Positions 38,234 through 46,726 of a stretch of DNA of 64,000 bases are shown in pieces (positions within the stretch are counted from its first letter, which is position 1; every line of letters starts with the position of its first letter). Location: positions 1,879,349 to 1,943,348 of the forward strand of contig NZ_VRUR01000001.1 of NCBI RefSeq assembly GCF_008040165.1. The letters are read 5' to 3'. This DNA comes from Flagellimonas hymeniacidonis. GTDB lineage: Bacteria > Bacteroidota > Bacteroidia > Flavobacteriales > Flavobacteriaceae. A program made the translations under genes and the position numbers. The notes beneath the pieces are model-generated. The model did not search any database, was not told where the DNA came from, and saw only the letters and a list, made by a program, of their open reading frames with translations.

Positions 38234-38678
38234 AAATCGGTTTGATCCAAAGCAGGTGTCTCCATTTGCTTCTTTCCTTTAATATCAGCCCTACATTGAT
38301 GGTGAATAGACCTCCGGTCTGAAGGAGCTCTCCCATTTCATCTGCTTCCAAGAAAACATGGAACAAAAAGATGTGCAAGGTAATCGGCAATAAGAAAATA
38401 GCACCTATAAAACTAGTGCCTTGCAGCAGCAAGAGAAGTCCAAAGAACAGCTCGCAAATACCCAAAAGTTGCCAAAAGTACCCTGTTTGTTTTGCACCGC
38501 TGATGTACAATATCTTTTGAAGTGTACTTTCCTTTTCGGGAGCTTTAAATTTTTCTGCTTTTTCTACAACTTCAACAGGTGAAGGAATTGGTTTTTGGAA
38601 TTTTTGAATTCCGCCATAAACCATCATTCCACCCAAAATGAGCCGTAGTATGATAAAAAATATATTAGCTGCTTTCAT
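38232..38678 (-). CDS. DoxX-like membrane protein
   Basis: A 148-residue membrane protein with four hydrophobic segments (about 5-25, 65-83, 86-104, 120-137) and the DoxX start LRLILGGMMVYGGIQKF. The family is poorly understood; some members partner redox enzymes. It is the last gene of the unit with the HmuY-like lipoprotein and TonB receptor, one base after the HmuY stop, so a role in handling heme or a redox partner is possible but unproven. Confidence 0.78.
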   Translation of the reverse strand: MKAANIFFIILRLILGGMMVYGGIQKFQKPIPSPVEVVEKAEKFKAPEKESTLQKILYISGAKQTGYFWQLLGICELFFGLLLLLQGTSFIGAIFLLPITLHIFLFHVFLEADEMGELLQTGGLFTINVGLILKERSKWRHLLWIKPI

Positions 38679-38679
38679 G

Positions 38680-39558
38680 TTACTCAGCTAAAGAAGTTTC
38701 TCCCTCGTTGGGGTTGTAGACATACTTAAAAGTATATACTCTAGATTCATCAACAAAAGGGTCTGGTTGTGCTGGAGCATCTCTATAATAACTTAAGATT
38801 TCCACTTTGGCATATTTTCCATCATGGGTACGAATAACCAAAACTTTACCTGGAATTGGACTTATGGTAAAGGTAGACGGGTTGTAATTGTACCAACCAT
38901 TATCACTACCGCCAGGAATGGCAAATGCTCCATCAGCATCTTCTGCAAAGCTCAATCCGACAGCAGATGTTACTTCTGAAAAAATACCATTTTCAATAGC
39001 AGCACCACCGCTTCCATTTCGGGCAGGTTCGTCAGTAGTGCCTGTTACAGCTCCTCCATTAATTGCGATGGAAGTACCCCGAAAAGCAATATCCCAGTCG
39101 GTTTCGCTATCTGTTATAGCCCCAGTTTCAAAACTGAATTTGGCAAATGGACCCCCTACTGGCTCTCCTTGCCCTCCTGTTTGAGGTGCGGCTAGGTTAC
39201 TCATAGTTTCAGCTACTAAATTGGATAGAACGGTGAAGGAACTAGGAGCAGCTTTGGTGAATCCGTTGGCAACAATACTGACTTCTCCACTAGTAGCTCC
39301 TGCAGGAACTTCCGTCACAATTTGGGTGCTGGTTGCAGATGAAATAGTGGCTGCAACGCCTCCAAAGGTTAAATTAATGGCAGTTGCATCAGAAGGAAAA
39401 TCTGAGCCAGTAATGGTAATTTCAGTACCAACAGTGCCAGAAGATGGAGTTACAGCGGTAACGTTAAATGCTGTAAGCGGGTCACTATCGTCATCACTGC
39501 AGCCTACAAAAGCAACAAGCATAACTAGTAGGGTAAAAAGTTTTAAAGTGGTTTTCAT
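38680..39558 (-). CDS. HmuY-like lipoprotein with IPT/TIG domain
   Basis: A 292-residue lipoprotein (lipobox FVGC, Cys20). An IPT/TIG beta-sandwich at about 33-110 (TPSSGTVGTEITITGSDF) is followed by an HmuY-type domain (about 120-285) with TDWDIAFRGTSIAINGG and the C-terminal HDGKYAKVEILSYYRD strand. HmuY proteins capture heme at the cell surface and pass it to a TonB receptor in Porphyromonas; here the TonB receptor gene is 12 bases upstream. HmuY of Porphyromonas lacks the IPT domain, so this is a two-domain variant. Heme as ligand is likely, not shown. Confidence 0.85.
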   Translation of the reverse strand: MKTTLKLFTLLVMLVAFVGCSDDDSDPLTAFNVTAVTPSSGTVGTEITITGSDFPSDATAINLTFGGVAATISSATSTQIVTEVPAGATSGEVSIVANGFTKAAPSSFTVLSNLVAETMSNLAAPQTGGQGEPVGGPFAKFSFETGAITDSETDWDIAFRGTSIAINGGAVTGTTDEPARNGSGGAAIENGIFSEVTSAVGLSFAEDADGAFAIPGGSDNGWYNYNPSTFTISPIPGKVLVIRTHDGKYAKVEILSYYRDAPAQPDPFVDESRVYTFKYVYNPNEGETSLAE

Positions 39559-39570
39559 GTGTAATTAAGA

Positions 39571-41676
39571 TTAAAATTGAATATTAAGTTTTGTGAATAA
39601 TTGAATTCCTGGATTAACAAGCAGCTCATTGTCTTGTGCTGCGAGCGGGTTATTTCCCTTAGAATCCAGTAGATTGTTAGCACCTAGTTGTACTTGATAG
39701 TGCTTAAAAAATGTCTTGCCAAAGGTGAGGTTCACCAAAGCATAGCCTTTTACAAAAGAGTTGTCAAAATCATCCAGAAGGTCATTGCCGTTCCGGTCTG
39801 TTAACCCAAACTTACTGCGGTAGGTAACCCTAAGATTTGCATTGGTGTCCCATTTTGGTATTTCATAAAATGCTTTAAAGTTGAGCGTATGCCGGGAACG
39901 ATTTTCCAATCCAAAATAGTCTGATTTGGTTAGGCGAATCGTTTCTAAAGTCTCAGGATCCCGTACAAAAACCTCACCATTTTCTATGGCTTCTTCCCGA
40001 TCCTTATCAAAAGCATACAAAAGTTGATACCCCGCCGAAAGGTTTAGTCCTTCAATGAGCTTATACTTTAAGTCAATTTCCAAACCCTGGGTATATACAC
40101 TTTCCCTGTTGATATACCCAAAAACATTTTGGCCATTGGTTTTGGCAGCTAAAATTCGAGTATCAACAAGGTTTTTAAAATCGTTTCTAAAGAAGTTTAA
40201 CGCGGTGGATAACTTTCCTTTTTTATAGTCTAAACCTAGATTGTAACCAACGGAACTTTCGGCATCCAATCCTTCCCCTAGCTCATTTGGATTTACTTGA
40301 AGTGTGGCAATTTCGTTGTTATCTTGAAGGCGCTGTATACCTTCCGATTCAACCTCTTTCCCAAATACGGAATATCCACCGCCAGCAGCATTGGTAAAGT
40401 CCAGATAAAGCTGTCTAAAATCGGGCGCCTTAAAACCGCTTCCCACAGATCCTTTTATGGAGAAGGAAGGAGTGAAATTGTATTTAGCAGATATTTTTGG
40501 ACTTAATTGCGAATTGTATTCGCTGTGATTGTCAAATCGGGCACCGACAATTACATTCAGTTTTTCCAAAGGCTTAAAATCGTATTGGGCAAAGGCGTAT
40601 TGGGATTCAAAAGTCACTTTTTCAGCAAATAGCGAACGATTTAAGTTTTCAAAATTGTAACCGCTTCCAAGGGTCAAAGTATTATGGGGAGAAAAGCTGT
40701 GATTGAACCGAATTTCCGGCCGCAGTAGTTTTTGGTCAAAGTCGTTTTCAATAAGCAGTTCATCATTAATAGGGTCTACAATTTGTTCATTGGTGATATA
40801 GTTGGTATAATAAAACTCATATTGTAGATTACTCTTTTTAGTGGGATTGTGATTGATGCGCAACTGTAGATTTAAATCTTTTTCTTCACTGATATCAGGA
40901 GAGATGTCAAACTCTTGGAAGAAGTAGCGGCCCGAAGCAAAGAAGTCCAATTTCTCCGAAGAGTCATAAAACATACGTCCGTTGAATGTATAATTGAAAA
41001 ATGGATTGACCGTTTGTCCATCTTGATTTGGGGAGAGATCATACCCATCGGTACTTAGACGGTCAGCAAAAATGGAATACCCAATTTTTTGACTCCGTTG
41101 GTTGAGGCTTAGGTTGGTATTTTGATTGTTAAAGGAGGCAATACGATGCGAAATCTGTCCATGAATGTCTTCAGAAGTAGGCTTTTCCGTGATGATATTG
41201 ATGACACCTCCAAGTGCTTCAGAACCAAAAAGACTGGACGAAGGTCCTTTTACTACTTCAATTTGTTTGATGTTGCCTATCGCAAAACGACTTAAATCCA
41301 AATTTCCCGAACTTCTACCTACAACAGGTACTCCATCGAGCAGTACTAAAATATAGTCGGAAGCAATACCCTGAATCTGTACACCTTCACCTCCGCCGAT
41401 AGTGGCATCAGGCGTCATGATGATTCCAGTTTGTTCGTTTAAAATCTCATTTAAACGAGTTACCCCGGTTTGTTGTAATTGTTTTTGAGGGATTAAGGTT
41501 ACTGGCAGGGGAAGGGACGATAATTGACGGATAGTCCGCGTAGCGGTAACTACGACCTCTTCTAAATTCTCTGTAAGGATGGAGTCTTTTTCTGTGCTAT
41601 GGCCATCTTGAGCAATACCTAAGGTGCTAAAAAAAAGTAAAAAATATATTAGAATATTATTTTTATTTAGACTCAT
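39571..41676 (-). CDS. TonB-dependent receptor, heme/HmuR-like
   Basis: A 701-residue outer-membrane receptor: signal peptide (1-22), TonB box region EEVVVTATR, plug domain (about 45-165; GGVINIITEKP), then a 22-strand-type barrel ending LNIQF. GFKAPDFRQLY near 418 resembles the FRAP box, and VNPNEL near 460 resembles the NPNL box of heme receptors, which supports heme or heme-protein uptake. It leads the operon with HmuY and DoxX genes. A palindrome covers the likely -33 region of its promoter, pointing to repression when iron is plentiful (inference). Confidence 0.9.
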   Translation of the reverse strand: MSLNKNNILIYFLLFFSTLGIAQDGHSTEKDSILTENLEEVVVTATRTIRQLSSLPLPVTLIPQKQLQQTGVTRLNEILNEQTGIIMTPDATIGGGEGVQIQGIASDYILVLLDGVPVVGRSSGNLDLSRFAIGNIKQIEVVKGPSSSLFGSEALGGVINIITEKPTSEDIHGQISHRIASFNNQNTNLSLNQRSQKIGYSIFADRLSTDGYDLSPNQDGQTVNPFFNYTFNGRMFYDSSEKLDFFASGRYFFQEFDISPDISEEKDLNLQLRINHNPTKKSNLQYEFYYTNYITNEQIVDPINDELLIENDFDQKLLRPEIRFNHSFSPHNTLTLGSGYNFENLNRSLFAEKVTFESQYAFAQYDFKPLEKLNVIVGARFDNHSEYNSQLSPKISAKYNFTPSFSIKGSVGSGFKAPDFRQLYLDFTNAAGGGYSVFGKEVESEGIQRLQDNNEIATLQVNPNELGEGLDAESSVGYNLGLDYKKGKLSTALNFFRNDFKNLVDTRILAAKTNGQNVFGYINRESVYTQGLEIDLKYKLIEGLNLSAGYQLLYAFDKDREEAIENGEVFVRDPETLETIRLTKSDYFGLENRSRHTLNFKAFYEIPKWDTNANLRVTYRSKFGLTDRNGNDLLDDFDNSFVKGYALVNLTFGKTFFKHYQVQLGANNLLDSKGNNPLAAQDNELLVNPGIQLFTKLNIQF

Positions 41677-41693
41677 TCTATTTAGATTTGCGA

Positions 41694-41701
41694 CAAATAT
41701 A
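41694..41701 (-). promoter_or_regulatory. -7 box of the TonB receptor operon
   Basis: On the minus strand TATATTTG (TAnnTTTG), 17 bases before the receptor ATG. The -33 position falls inside the palindrome at 41705-41727. Confidence 0.6.
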
Positions 41702-41704
41702 TAG

Positions 41705-41727
41705 TTATTTATAATTGATCTAAATAA
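41705..41727. promoter_or_regulatory. Palindromic operator candidate, possibly Fur
   Basis: Perfect 7-bp arms TTATTTA/TAAATAA around a 9-base centre, with TTTA at the expected -33 position of the receptor promoter. The AT-rich arms with a GATC-containing centre resemble flavobacterial Fur boxes. Assignment to Fur is inference. Confidence 0.5.
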
Positions 41728-41778
41728 AAATAATAACTTTTTTGAAAAAAATCACAAACACTAAAAGCAAACATTAGA

Positions 41779-42705
41779 ATGAAACGAGTAGCATTTTTTA
41801 GCGTCTTTAGCTTAGTATTTATTTGTTCAACAATAGCACAGGAAAAAAAGGAACTGGACAAGAAAGCCATTAAGGATATGTGTGGCTGTTATGACATTAC
41901 TTTTAAGTATACCGAAACTTTTGCTCCAGAAATTGATTACGAGAAAAAAATGGATTACACTGCCGGGGCTTTAGAATTGGCACTACCCATTTTGGATGAA
42001 GAAAATAAGATTTCTATTCAACACCTCTTAGTCGTAAATGATTCTATGGTGATTAAGCATTGGAGACAGGATTGGGAATACGAAAACCAAAATGTTTTCT
42101 ACTATGACAAGGATAACAATTGGACTTTTAAAAGCTTGCCCGCCGAAGAAGTGAAAGGGCAATGGACCCAAAAGGTATACCAAGTAGACGACAGCCCAAG
42201 GTATTCTGGATCTGCAACATGGATACATGCTGATGGGAAACATTATTGGGAAAACAAGACCTATTCCCCACTACCAAGAAGGGAATATTCTAAAAGAAGC
42301 GATTACAATGTAATGCTACGAGGCAATCGTCAGGAGATTACGGGCTATGGTTGGGTACATGAACAGGATAATGACAAAATTGTTCGCACAGATGGGCAGG
42401 AAGATGTGTTATTGGCTCAAGAAAAGGGAATGAACGTTTACAAAAAAGTGGAAGATTCCAAATGCAAATTGGCCCTTGAATGGTGGAAAGACCATAAAGA
42501 TTTTTGGGCTGATGTACGAAATTCATGGGAGTGGGTTTATAACCGCAAAGGAGATTTAACCCTGCTTAAAAAGGTAGAAGATAAGCCACTATTTATGCAT
42601 TTCTATCCTTTGGAGAAAATGGGAGCGGGAAATGATGAGATCACTAAGGTTATCTCAAAATTTGTGGTGGACAGCAAAACAAATTCCAGTGCACAGGGCA
42701 AGTAG
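41779..42705 (+). CDS. DUF6607 protein, exported
   Basis: A 308-residue protein with a signal peptide (1-20, ending TIAQ). The CGCYDITFKYTETF start (about 34-47), the HWRQDWEYENQNVFYY block (about 93-108) and many Trp/Tyr residues match DUF6607, a family without known function. In this window it is divergent from the heme-type receptor operon and is followed directly by an FMN-binding protein gene, which suggests a part in the same iron or heme process. Confidence 0.82.
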   Translation: MKRVAFFSVFSLVFICSTIAQEKKELDKKAIKDMCGCYDITFKYTETFAPEIDYEKKMDYTAGALELALPILDEENKISIQHLLVVNDSMVIKHWRQDWEYENQNVFYYDKDNNWTFKSLPAEEVKGQWTQKVYQVDDSPRYSGSATWIHADGKHYWENKTYSPLPRREYSKRSDYNVMLRGNRQEITGYGWVHEQDNDKIVRTDGQEDVLLAQEKGMNVYKKVEDSKCKLALEWWKDHKDFWADVRNSWEWVYNRKGDLTLLKKVEDKPLFMHFYPLEKMGAGNDEITKVISKFVVDSKTNSSAQGK

Positions 42706-42727
42706 CTTTCGGAAATATAAATCGGTA

Positions 42728-43213
42728 ATGCTATGCATAGCAGTACTGTTTTTAAGTTTTTCGCCAAGCAAAATTTCACCACGTCTGAAGCAAAAACTGA
42801 ACAGTGCTGTACAGACTACCTTCACGGTTGAGGTTTTTCAACTGGAAATAATTCAAGCGGATCTTGGAACTGATATGTTATATAAGATCAACCAAGAGGA
42901 TGAATTATTGGGGTATGCCTATTTGGGTGAAGCGCCAAGCATGAAGGATGTGTTTGATTATGTGGTGCTTTTTAATCCAGATTTAAGCATAAAGAAATCC
43001 AAAGTACTAATCTACAGGGAAAATCACGGTAGACAGATTGGAAGTCAACGTTGGTTGAAGCAGTTCATTGGAAAAGGGCTGGGAGATACATTGGAGTATG
43101 GTGAGGATATTGATGCCATATCCGGAGCTACCATTTCTGCCAAATCCATGACCAAGGCCGTTGAAAAAACATTGGAGCATCTTGCCGTTTTAAAAAAGGA
43201 AAAGGTTTTATAA
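42728..43213 (+). CDS. Exported FMN-binding (FMN_bind) protein with flavinylation motif
   Basis: I start this 161-residue protein at the ATG at 42728, which opens a membrane/signal segment (MLCIAVLFLSF) and avoids overlap; the frame stays open back to 42632. An FMN_bind domain spans about 40-155. DAISGAT (129-135) fits the D-x-x-S/T-G-A-T site at which ApbE attaches FMN to the threonine (Thr135), so it is likely a covalent flavoprotein outside the cytoplasm. It follows the DUF6607 gene. Such proteins carry electrons for extracytoplasmic reductions; reduction of iron or heme is plausible here. Confidence 0.85.
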   Translation: MLCIAVLFLSFSPSKISPRLKQKLNSAVQTTFTVEVFQLEIIQADLGTDMLYKINQEDELLGYAYLGEAPSMKDVFDYVVLFNPDLSIKKSKVLIYRENHGRQIGSQRWLKQFIGKGLGDTLEYGEDIDAISGATISAKSMTKAVEKTLEHLAVLKKEKVL

Positions 43214-43237
43214 GAATTTACCATAGTTATCAGAAAA

Positions 43238-43264
43238 GAAAGCGGGGCCAGTGGCCTCGCTTTT
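43238..43264. terminator. Bidirectional terminator
   Basis: Hairpin AAGCGGGGCC-AGT-GGCCTCGCTT with A/T flanks, between the FMN_bind and VOC genes, which converge. The AGCGGGGC arm is shared with the terminators at 36603 and 38177. Confidence 0.9.
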
Positions 43265-43287
43265 AGATTCAATGGCTATGTTAGTTC

Positions 43288-43704
43288 TTAAGAATGATAT
43301 CCTTTCTGAACCAGGCGTTTGGATATCCACCAATAATTGCCCGCCGGATCTATAATTCCTCCCTGGCGATCCTCATACGTCATGTCTTCAGGTTCAAAAA
43401 CTAGTTTTGCCCCATACTCTAATGCATTTTGGAACAGTGCATCCACATCTTCAACATATAAATAAAACGCAGTCCGCATTCCTTCAAATTGACCTCTAGC
43501 CTGGCTGATCATGAAGCAACTATCTCCAATTTTTAGAATAACATTGCTGATATCGCCATTGGCCTCATTAATAGACCTATTTATTTCTTCAGCGTAAAAG
43601 GCATTTTTCAAAAAGAGAATCAACGATTCAGGGTCGGCAACAAACAAATAGGCATTGACGGTACCAAAACCGTCAGGGGTATACGTGTTAAAAACTGCTT
43701 TCAT
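43288..43704 (-). CDS. VOC-family (glyoxalase/bleomycin-resistance fold) protein
   Basis: A 138-residue protein with paired beta-alpha-beta-beta-beta modules. PSLFV-type strands, a VEDVDALFQNALEYGAKL segment (about 79-96) and the terminal GGIIDPAGNYWWIS (about 115-128) mark the VOC superfamily. A metal is not guaranteed: only some of the usual His/Glu ligands can be placed. It is divergent from the AraC gene at 43772, its most likely regulator. Substrate unknown. Confidence 0.85.
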   Translation of the reverse strand: MKAVFNTYTPDGFGTVNAYLFVADPESLILFLKNAFYAEEINRSINEANGDISNVILKIGDSCFMISQARGQFEGMRTAFYLYVEDVDALFQNALEYGAKLVFEPEDMTYEDRQGGIIDPAGNYWWISKRLVQKGYHS

Positions 43705-43771
43705 ATATGTGTTTTAATAGCAATGGAATTTGTAACAAATTAGGTATTTTTAGTCTATAGTATTAAGACGA

Positions 43772-44629
43772 ATGGTAAGAGAAATATTGGACATCAATGA
43801 TTTTATTGTTTTGGTTGAAGAAGGTAATTCTGACACCGTTACGGTGGACTCATGTTTGTTCGATGAACCGGTCATCGCTGTGGCCTTTTACGGATCAGGA
43901 AATGTTGCCCTTTCGGTAAAGTACGGGGATAAACAAAGAGATTTTGATCATAGTAAAGGTTTGGCACTTTCTTTTTATGCTGATGAAAAGGTGGAATTTG
44001 TACATACGATTTCTCCTGATAAGCCTCTAGAGTGCATTTTAATTGCCACTTCGCCTAAAAATCTTGAAAAATTGCCTAATGAGGAAGGAGAATTATTTTC
44101 ACAAATGTTGGATCAATTGGTCAATCCAACTGGGCATTATGTAGAGGGCCCAAAGTTTTTTATGACTCCTGAAATGCAATCCATTGTCAATCAGATTTTT
44201 CATACCACTTATACTGGTAAGACCAAAATGATGTTCTTTAGGAGTCAGGTAACCGCATTGTTATCGCACTTTTTTGGACAATTGGCCACGAAAGTTGGAG
44301 ATGATATCAAAACATCGGAAAAGGAAAAATTATTTCAAGCTAAGGAGATTTTATCCACAAATTTGGATACACCACCTTCGTTGACCGAGCTGTCTATGCA
44401 AATTGGCCTCAATAGCTTTAAGCTTAAAAAGAACTTTAAAGCACTTTTTGGGGTACCGGTTTTTAAATACCTTCAAAATGAAAGGTTATCCAAGGTACAT
44501 AACCTGTTACGCAATCGGGACGTTACGGTGCAAGAGGCTGCATGGCATGTGGGGTATGATAGTCTTAGTTCATTTTCTAATGCCTTTTCTAAAAAATATG
44601 GATTTCGCCCAAGTGAAATAAGAGGATAA
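43772..44629 (+). CDS. AraC-family transcriptional regulator
   Basis: A 285-residue regulator with an N-terminal sensing domain (about 1-175) and the C-terminal AraC double HTH (about 185-284: LTELSMQIGLNSFKLKKNFK, VQEAAWHVGYDSLSSFSNAF, PSEIRG). It is divergent from the VOC gene with 67 bases between their starts and converges on the cyclase gene with one base between stops. Effector unknown. Confidence 0.93.
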   Translation: MVREILDINDFIVLVEEGNSDTVTVDSCLFDEPVIAVAFYGSGNVALSVKYGDKQRDFDHSKGLALSFYADEKVEFVHTISPDKPLECILIATSPKNLEKLPNEEGELFSQMLDQLVNPTGHYVEGPKFFMTPEMQSIVNQIFHTTYTGKTKMMFFRSQVTALLSHFFGQLATKVGDDIKTSEKEKLFQAKEILSTNLDTPPSLTELSMQIGLNSFKLKKNFKALFGVPVFKYLQNERLSKVHNLLRNRDVTVQEAAWHVGYDSLSSFSNAFSKKYGFRPSEIRG

Positions 44630-44630
44630 A

Positions 44631-45737
44631 TTAGAGAGAATCCTTGGCTACGGAGCAAATGGAGACAGCTCCTTTTTTCCCCTTAAGGGGAACACTTCCC
44701 ATAGTCTTAAACGTATAGTTGGCTGAGTCCAGTTGTATTTTAAGGGTTTCGGATAGTAAAAGTTCACTGTCAAAATTGTTGCACTGCCCTTGAATGCGAG
44801 CTGCAGTATTGATAGTATCTCCATGATAGGCAATCTCTTTTTTGTATTTACCCACTTCGGTTACCGTTACAATGCCTGCATGAACACCGGCTTTAAAAAA
44901 TGGAAGACAATCGTACTTTTCTTCATAATATGCTCTTTTTTCTTCTAATTGGCGTTTAAAATTGTAGAAGGTTTTCAGCAGGTTTTGGTTTTGAATTCCT
45001 TCTTCCAAAGGCCAAGTAAGGACCGCTTCGTCACCCACATACTGATAGATTTCGGCATCATTGGAAATGGCGATCCCCAAATCGTTAAAACAATCTTGCA
45101 CTAATTTGCTGTACTTTACATGGCCCAATCTTTCTGCCAATGTTGTGCTGGCCTGAAGATCTAAAAACATGAAAATGCGCTGTTCCTCCCGCGGTGTGTA
45201 AAACCTTCCCAAGAGTAATTTTGCCAAATTCCCCTCACCCAACATTAAATTTACTTGTCTTAAGATCGCTAAAAACAAATCCACGGAAAGCATATAAAAG
45301 TAAATGGCGCCACTGCCACGATCAAATGCAAAGTCGAGTATGCTCATAGAAGTTCCAAATAACATTTGGTAAATACTATAGGCGGATATTACCATCAATA
45401 TTAAGAAGAGAATGGTGTACAGGAAACGGATAAGTAACAAGCGTTGTATGGATATGGACTTATAAATTCGTTCTTCCACTAAAATCTGTGCAACCCCTGA
45501 TACGATACCTAGGATGGGCCCCAGAATAACAGAGATTATGAGATTGTCTGGAAAGTTGAACTGGAGATCTCCCAACTCTTGGGTTCCCACACCTCTTACA
45601 ATACTCAGGAAAATACAAGCCAAGGTCCAACCTGAAATATAGAATCTGAGTATGCGCCACCTGCGTTTATTGTTTACTGAAAGAACCATAAGTCCAAAGT
45701 TATCCTTTTCGAACAAATCTTCCTCCTTTTTGAACAA
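44631..45737 (-). CDS. Membrane-bound class III adenylate/guanylate cyclase
   Basis: A 368-residue protein. The N-terminal half (about 25-170) has four or five membrane helices; the C-terminal catalytic domain (about 185-365) includes MFLDLQASTTLAERLG with a metal-binding Asp, VGDEAVLTW with the second Asp, and YHGDTINTAARIQGQC at the nucleotide site. In this form the adenine- or guanine-selecting residues are not clear to me. It would make cAMP or cGMP at the inner membrane. No phosphodiesterase or CRP gene is adjacent. Confidence 0.9.
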   Translation of the reverse strand: MFKKEEDLFEKDNFGLMVLSVNNKRRWRILRFYISGWTLACIFLSIVRGVGTQELGDLQFNFPDNLIISVILGPILGIVSGVAQILVEERIYKSISIQRLLLIRFLYTILFLILMVISAYSIYQMLFGTSMSILDFAFDRGSGAIYFYMLSVDLFLAILRQVNLMLGEGNLAKLLLGRFYTPREEQRIFMFLDLQASTTLAERLGHVKYSKLVQDCFNDLGIAISNDAEIYQYVGDEAVLTWPLEEGIQNQNLLKTFYNFKRQLEEKRAYYEEKYDCLPFFKAGVHAGIVTVTEVGKYKKEIAYHGDTINTAARIQGQCNNFDSELLLSETLKIQLDSANYTFKTMGSVPLKGKKGAVSICSVAKDSL

Positions 45738-45791
45738 ATGAACTGCATTGGTGGGTTCTAGTTTTGTCCTGTAATTAAAAAGTAAATCATT

Positions 45792-46196
45792 ATGAAAATT
45801 TTTAGAGCGATTTTAATCGGAGCCCTAATTTGGTTTTTTGGGGTACTTAGCTATCTAATGGTTCCCTCCATACCATTTTTTGAGGATTTAGGCCTACAAG
45901 CTAATAGCGTGTTGGCTATAGTTATATTGCCATTGGTTTGGTTTGGGTTGTCCCTTTACTACAAAAAAAGGGATGCCACACATGGTTATGAAATTGGAGA
46001 AGCGATGTTATTAACCTGCGTAGCCTTAGATGCTTTGATAACCGTTCCGTTCACAATTATACCCGCAGGTGGTAGCTATTATAGTTTTTTTACATCTTTT
46101 GATTTTTGGTTCATTGCCTTTGAATTTATAGCCGTCGCTGTAATCTACTGGCGTATTATGGTGAAGCCTAAATTGGAAAATAACTTAATTGGATAA
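45792..46196 (+). CDS. DUF5367 membrane protein
   Basis: A 134-residue protein with four membrane helices (about 5-24, 38-56, 71-92, 102-124), fitting DUF5367 (LIGALIWFFGVLSYLMVP at the start). Function unknown. It is the first gene of a run with a DUF1772 gene 11 bases on and an NmrA-like oxidoreductase gene, all on the plus strand, and is divergent from the cyclase gene. Confidence 0.8.
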   Translation: MKIFRAILIGALIWFFGVLSYLMVPSIPFFEDLGLQANSVLAIVILPLVWFGLSLYYKKRDATHGYEIGEAMLLTCVALDALITVPFTIIPAGGSYYSFFTSFDFWFIAFEFIAVAVIYWRIMVKPKLENNLIG

Positions 46197-46207
46197 AACT
46201 GGGACCT

Positions 46208-46699
46208 ATGGAAATTTCATTGAGCAGTTTTGTATTGTTCTTAGCCACTTTGTTAACCGGATTGGCTGCCGGACTATGTTTTACTTGGAGCAATGCAGTA
46301 ACTTCTGGAATTGGAAACTTGAACGATTTGGGGTATCTGCAATCTTTTCAGCAAATGAATCGCAGTATTTTGAATCCGATATTCTTTATCGTGTTTTTTG
46401 GCCCATTTTTCATAGCTCTTGCGGCTGCCATGCTAAACAAATCTAGTTCACCACAAATCTTTTGGATAGCCTTAATAGCAACTGTGTTTTACTTCGTAGG
46501 AGTAGCTATAGTAACCATTTTTGGAAACGTTCCTTTGAATGAAATGCTGGACAAGTCCGATTTAGCTTCAAGTAGTCTTGGAGAACTAAAGGCATTACGA
46601 GAGAAATTTGAAAAACCATGGACCCAATTCCATTGGATTCGGACCATTACATCAGGGATATCATTTATGCTGTTATTGATAGCGGCACTTTTAAAATAA
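46208..46699 (+). CDS. DUF1772 (anthrone-oxygenase-like) membrane protein
   Basis: A 163-residue membrane protein with four hydrophobic segments and the DUF1772 pattern GLAAGLCFTWSNAV (near 20-33) and FGNVPLNEML (near 108-117); this is the anthrone oxygenase family of small membrane proteins. NVPLN and W..FHW.RT-like residues are typical. Enzymatic activity of bacterial members is uncertain. It is in an operon with DUF5367 and NmrA-like genes. Confidence 0.88.
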   Translation: MEISLSSFVLFLATLLTGLAAGLCFTWSNAVTSGIGNLNDLGYLQSFQQMNRSILNPIFFIVFFGPFFIALAAAMLNKSSSPQIFWIALIATVFYFVGVAIVTIFGNVPLNEMLDKSDLASSSLGELKALREKFEKPWTQFHWIRTITSGISFMLLLIAALLK

Positions 46700-46726
46700 A
46701 AATTTAAACGACAAAAATTAAAAATC

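Noticed and set aside
42632..42727. Longer start for the FMN_bind protein
   Set aside because: It would overlap the DUF6607 gene by 74 bases and put a non-hydrophobic stretch before the signal segment. The choice is not fully certain.
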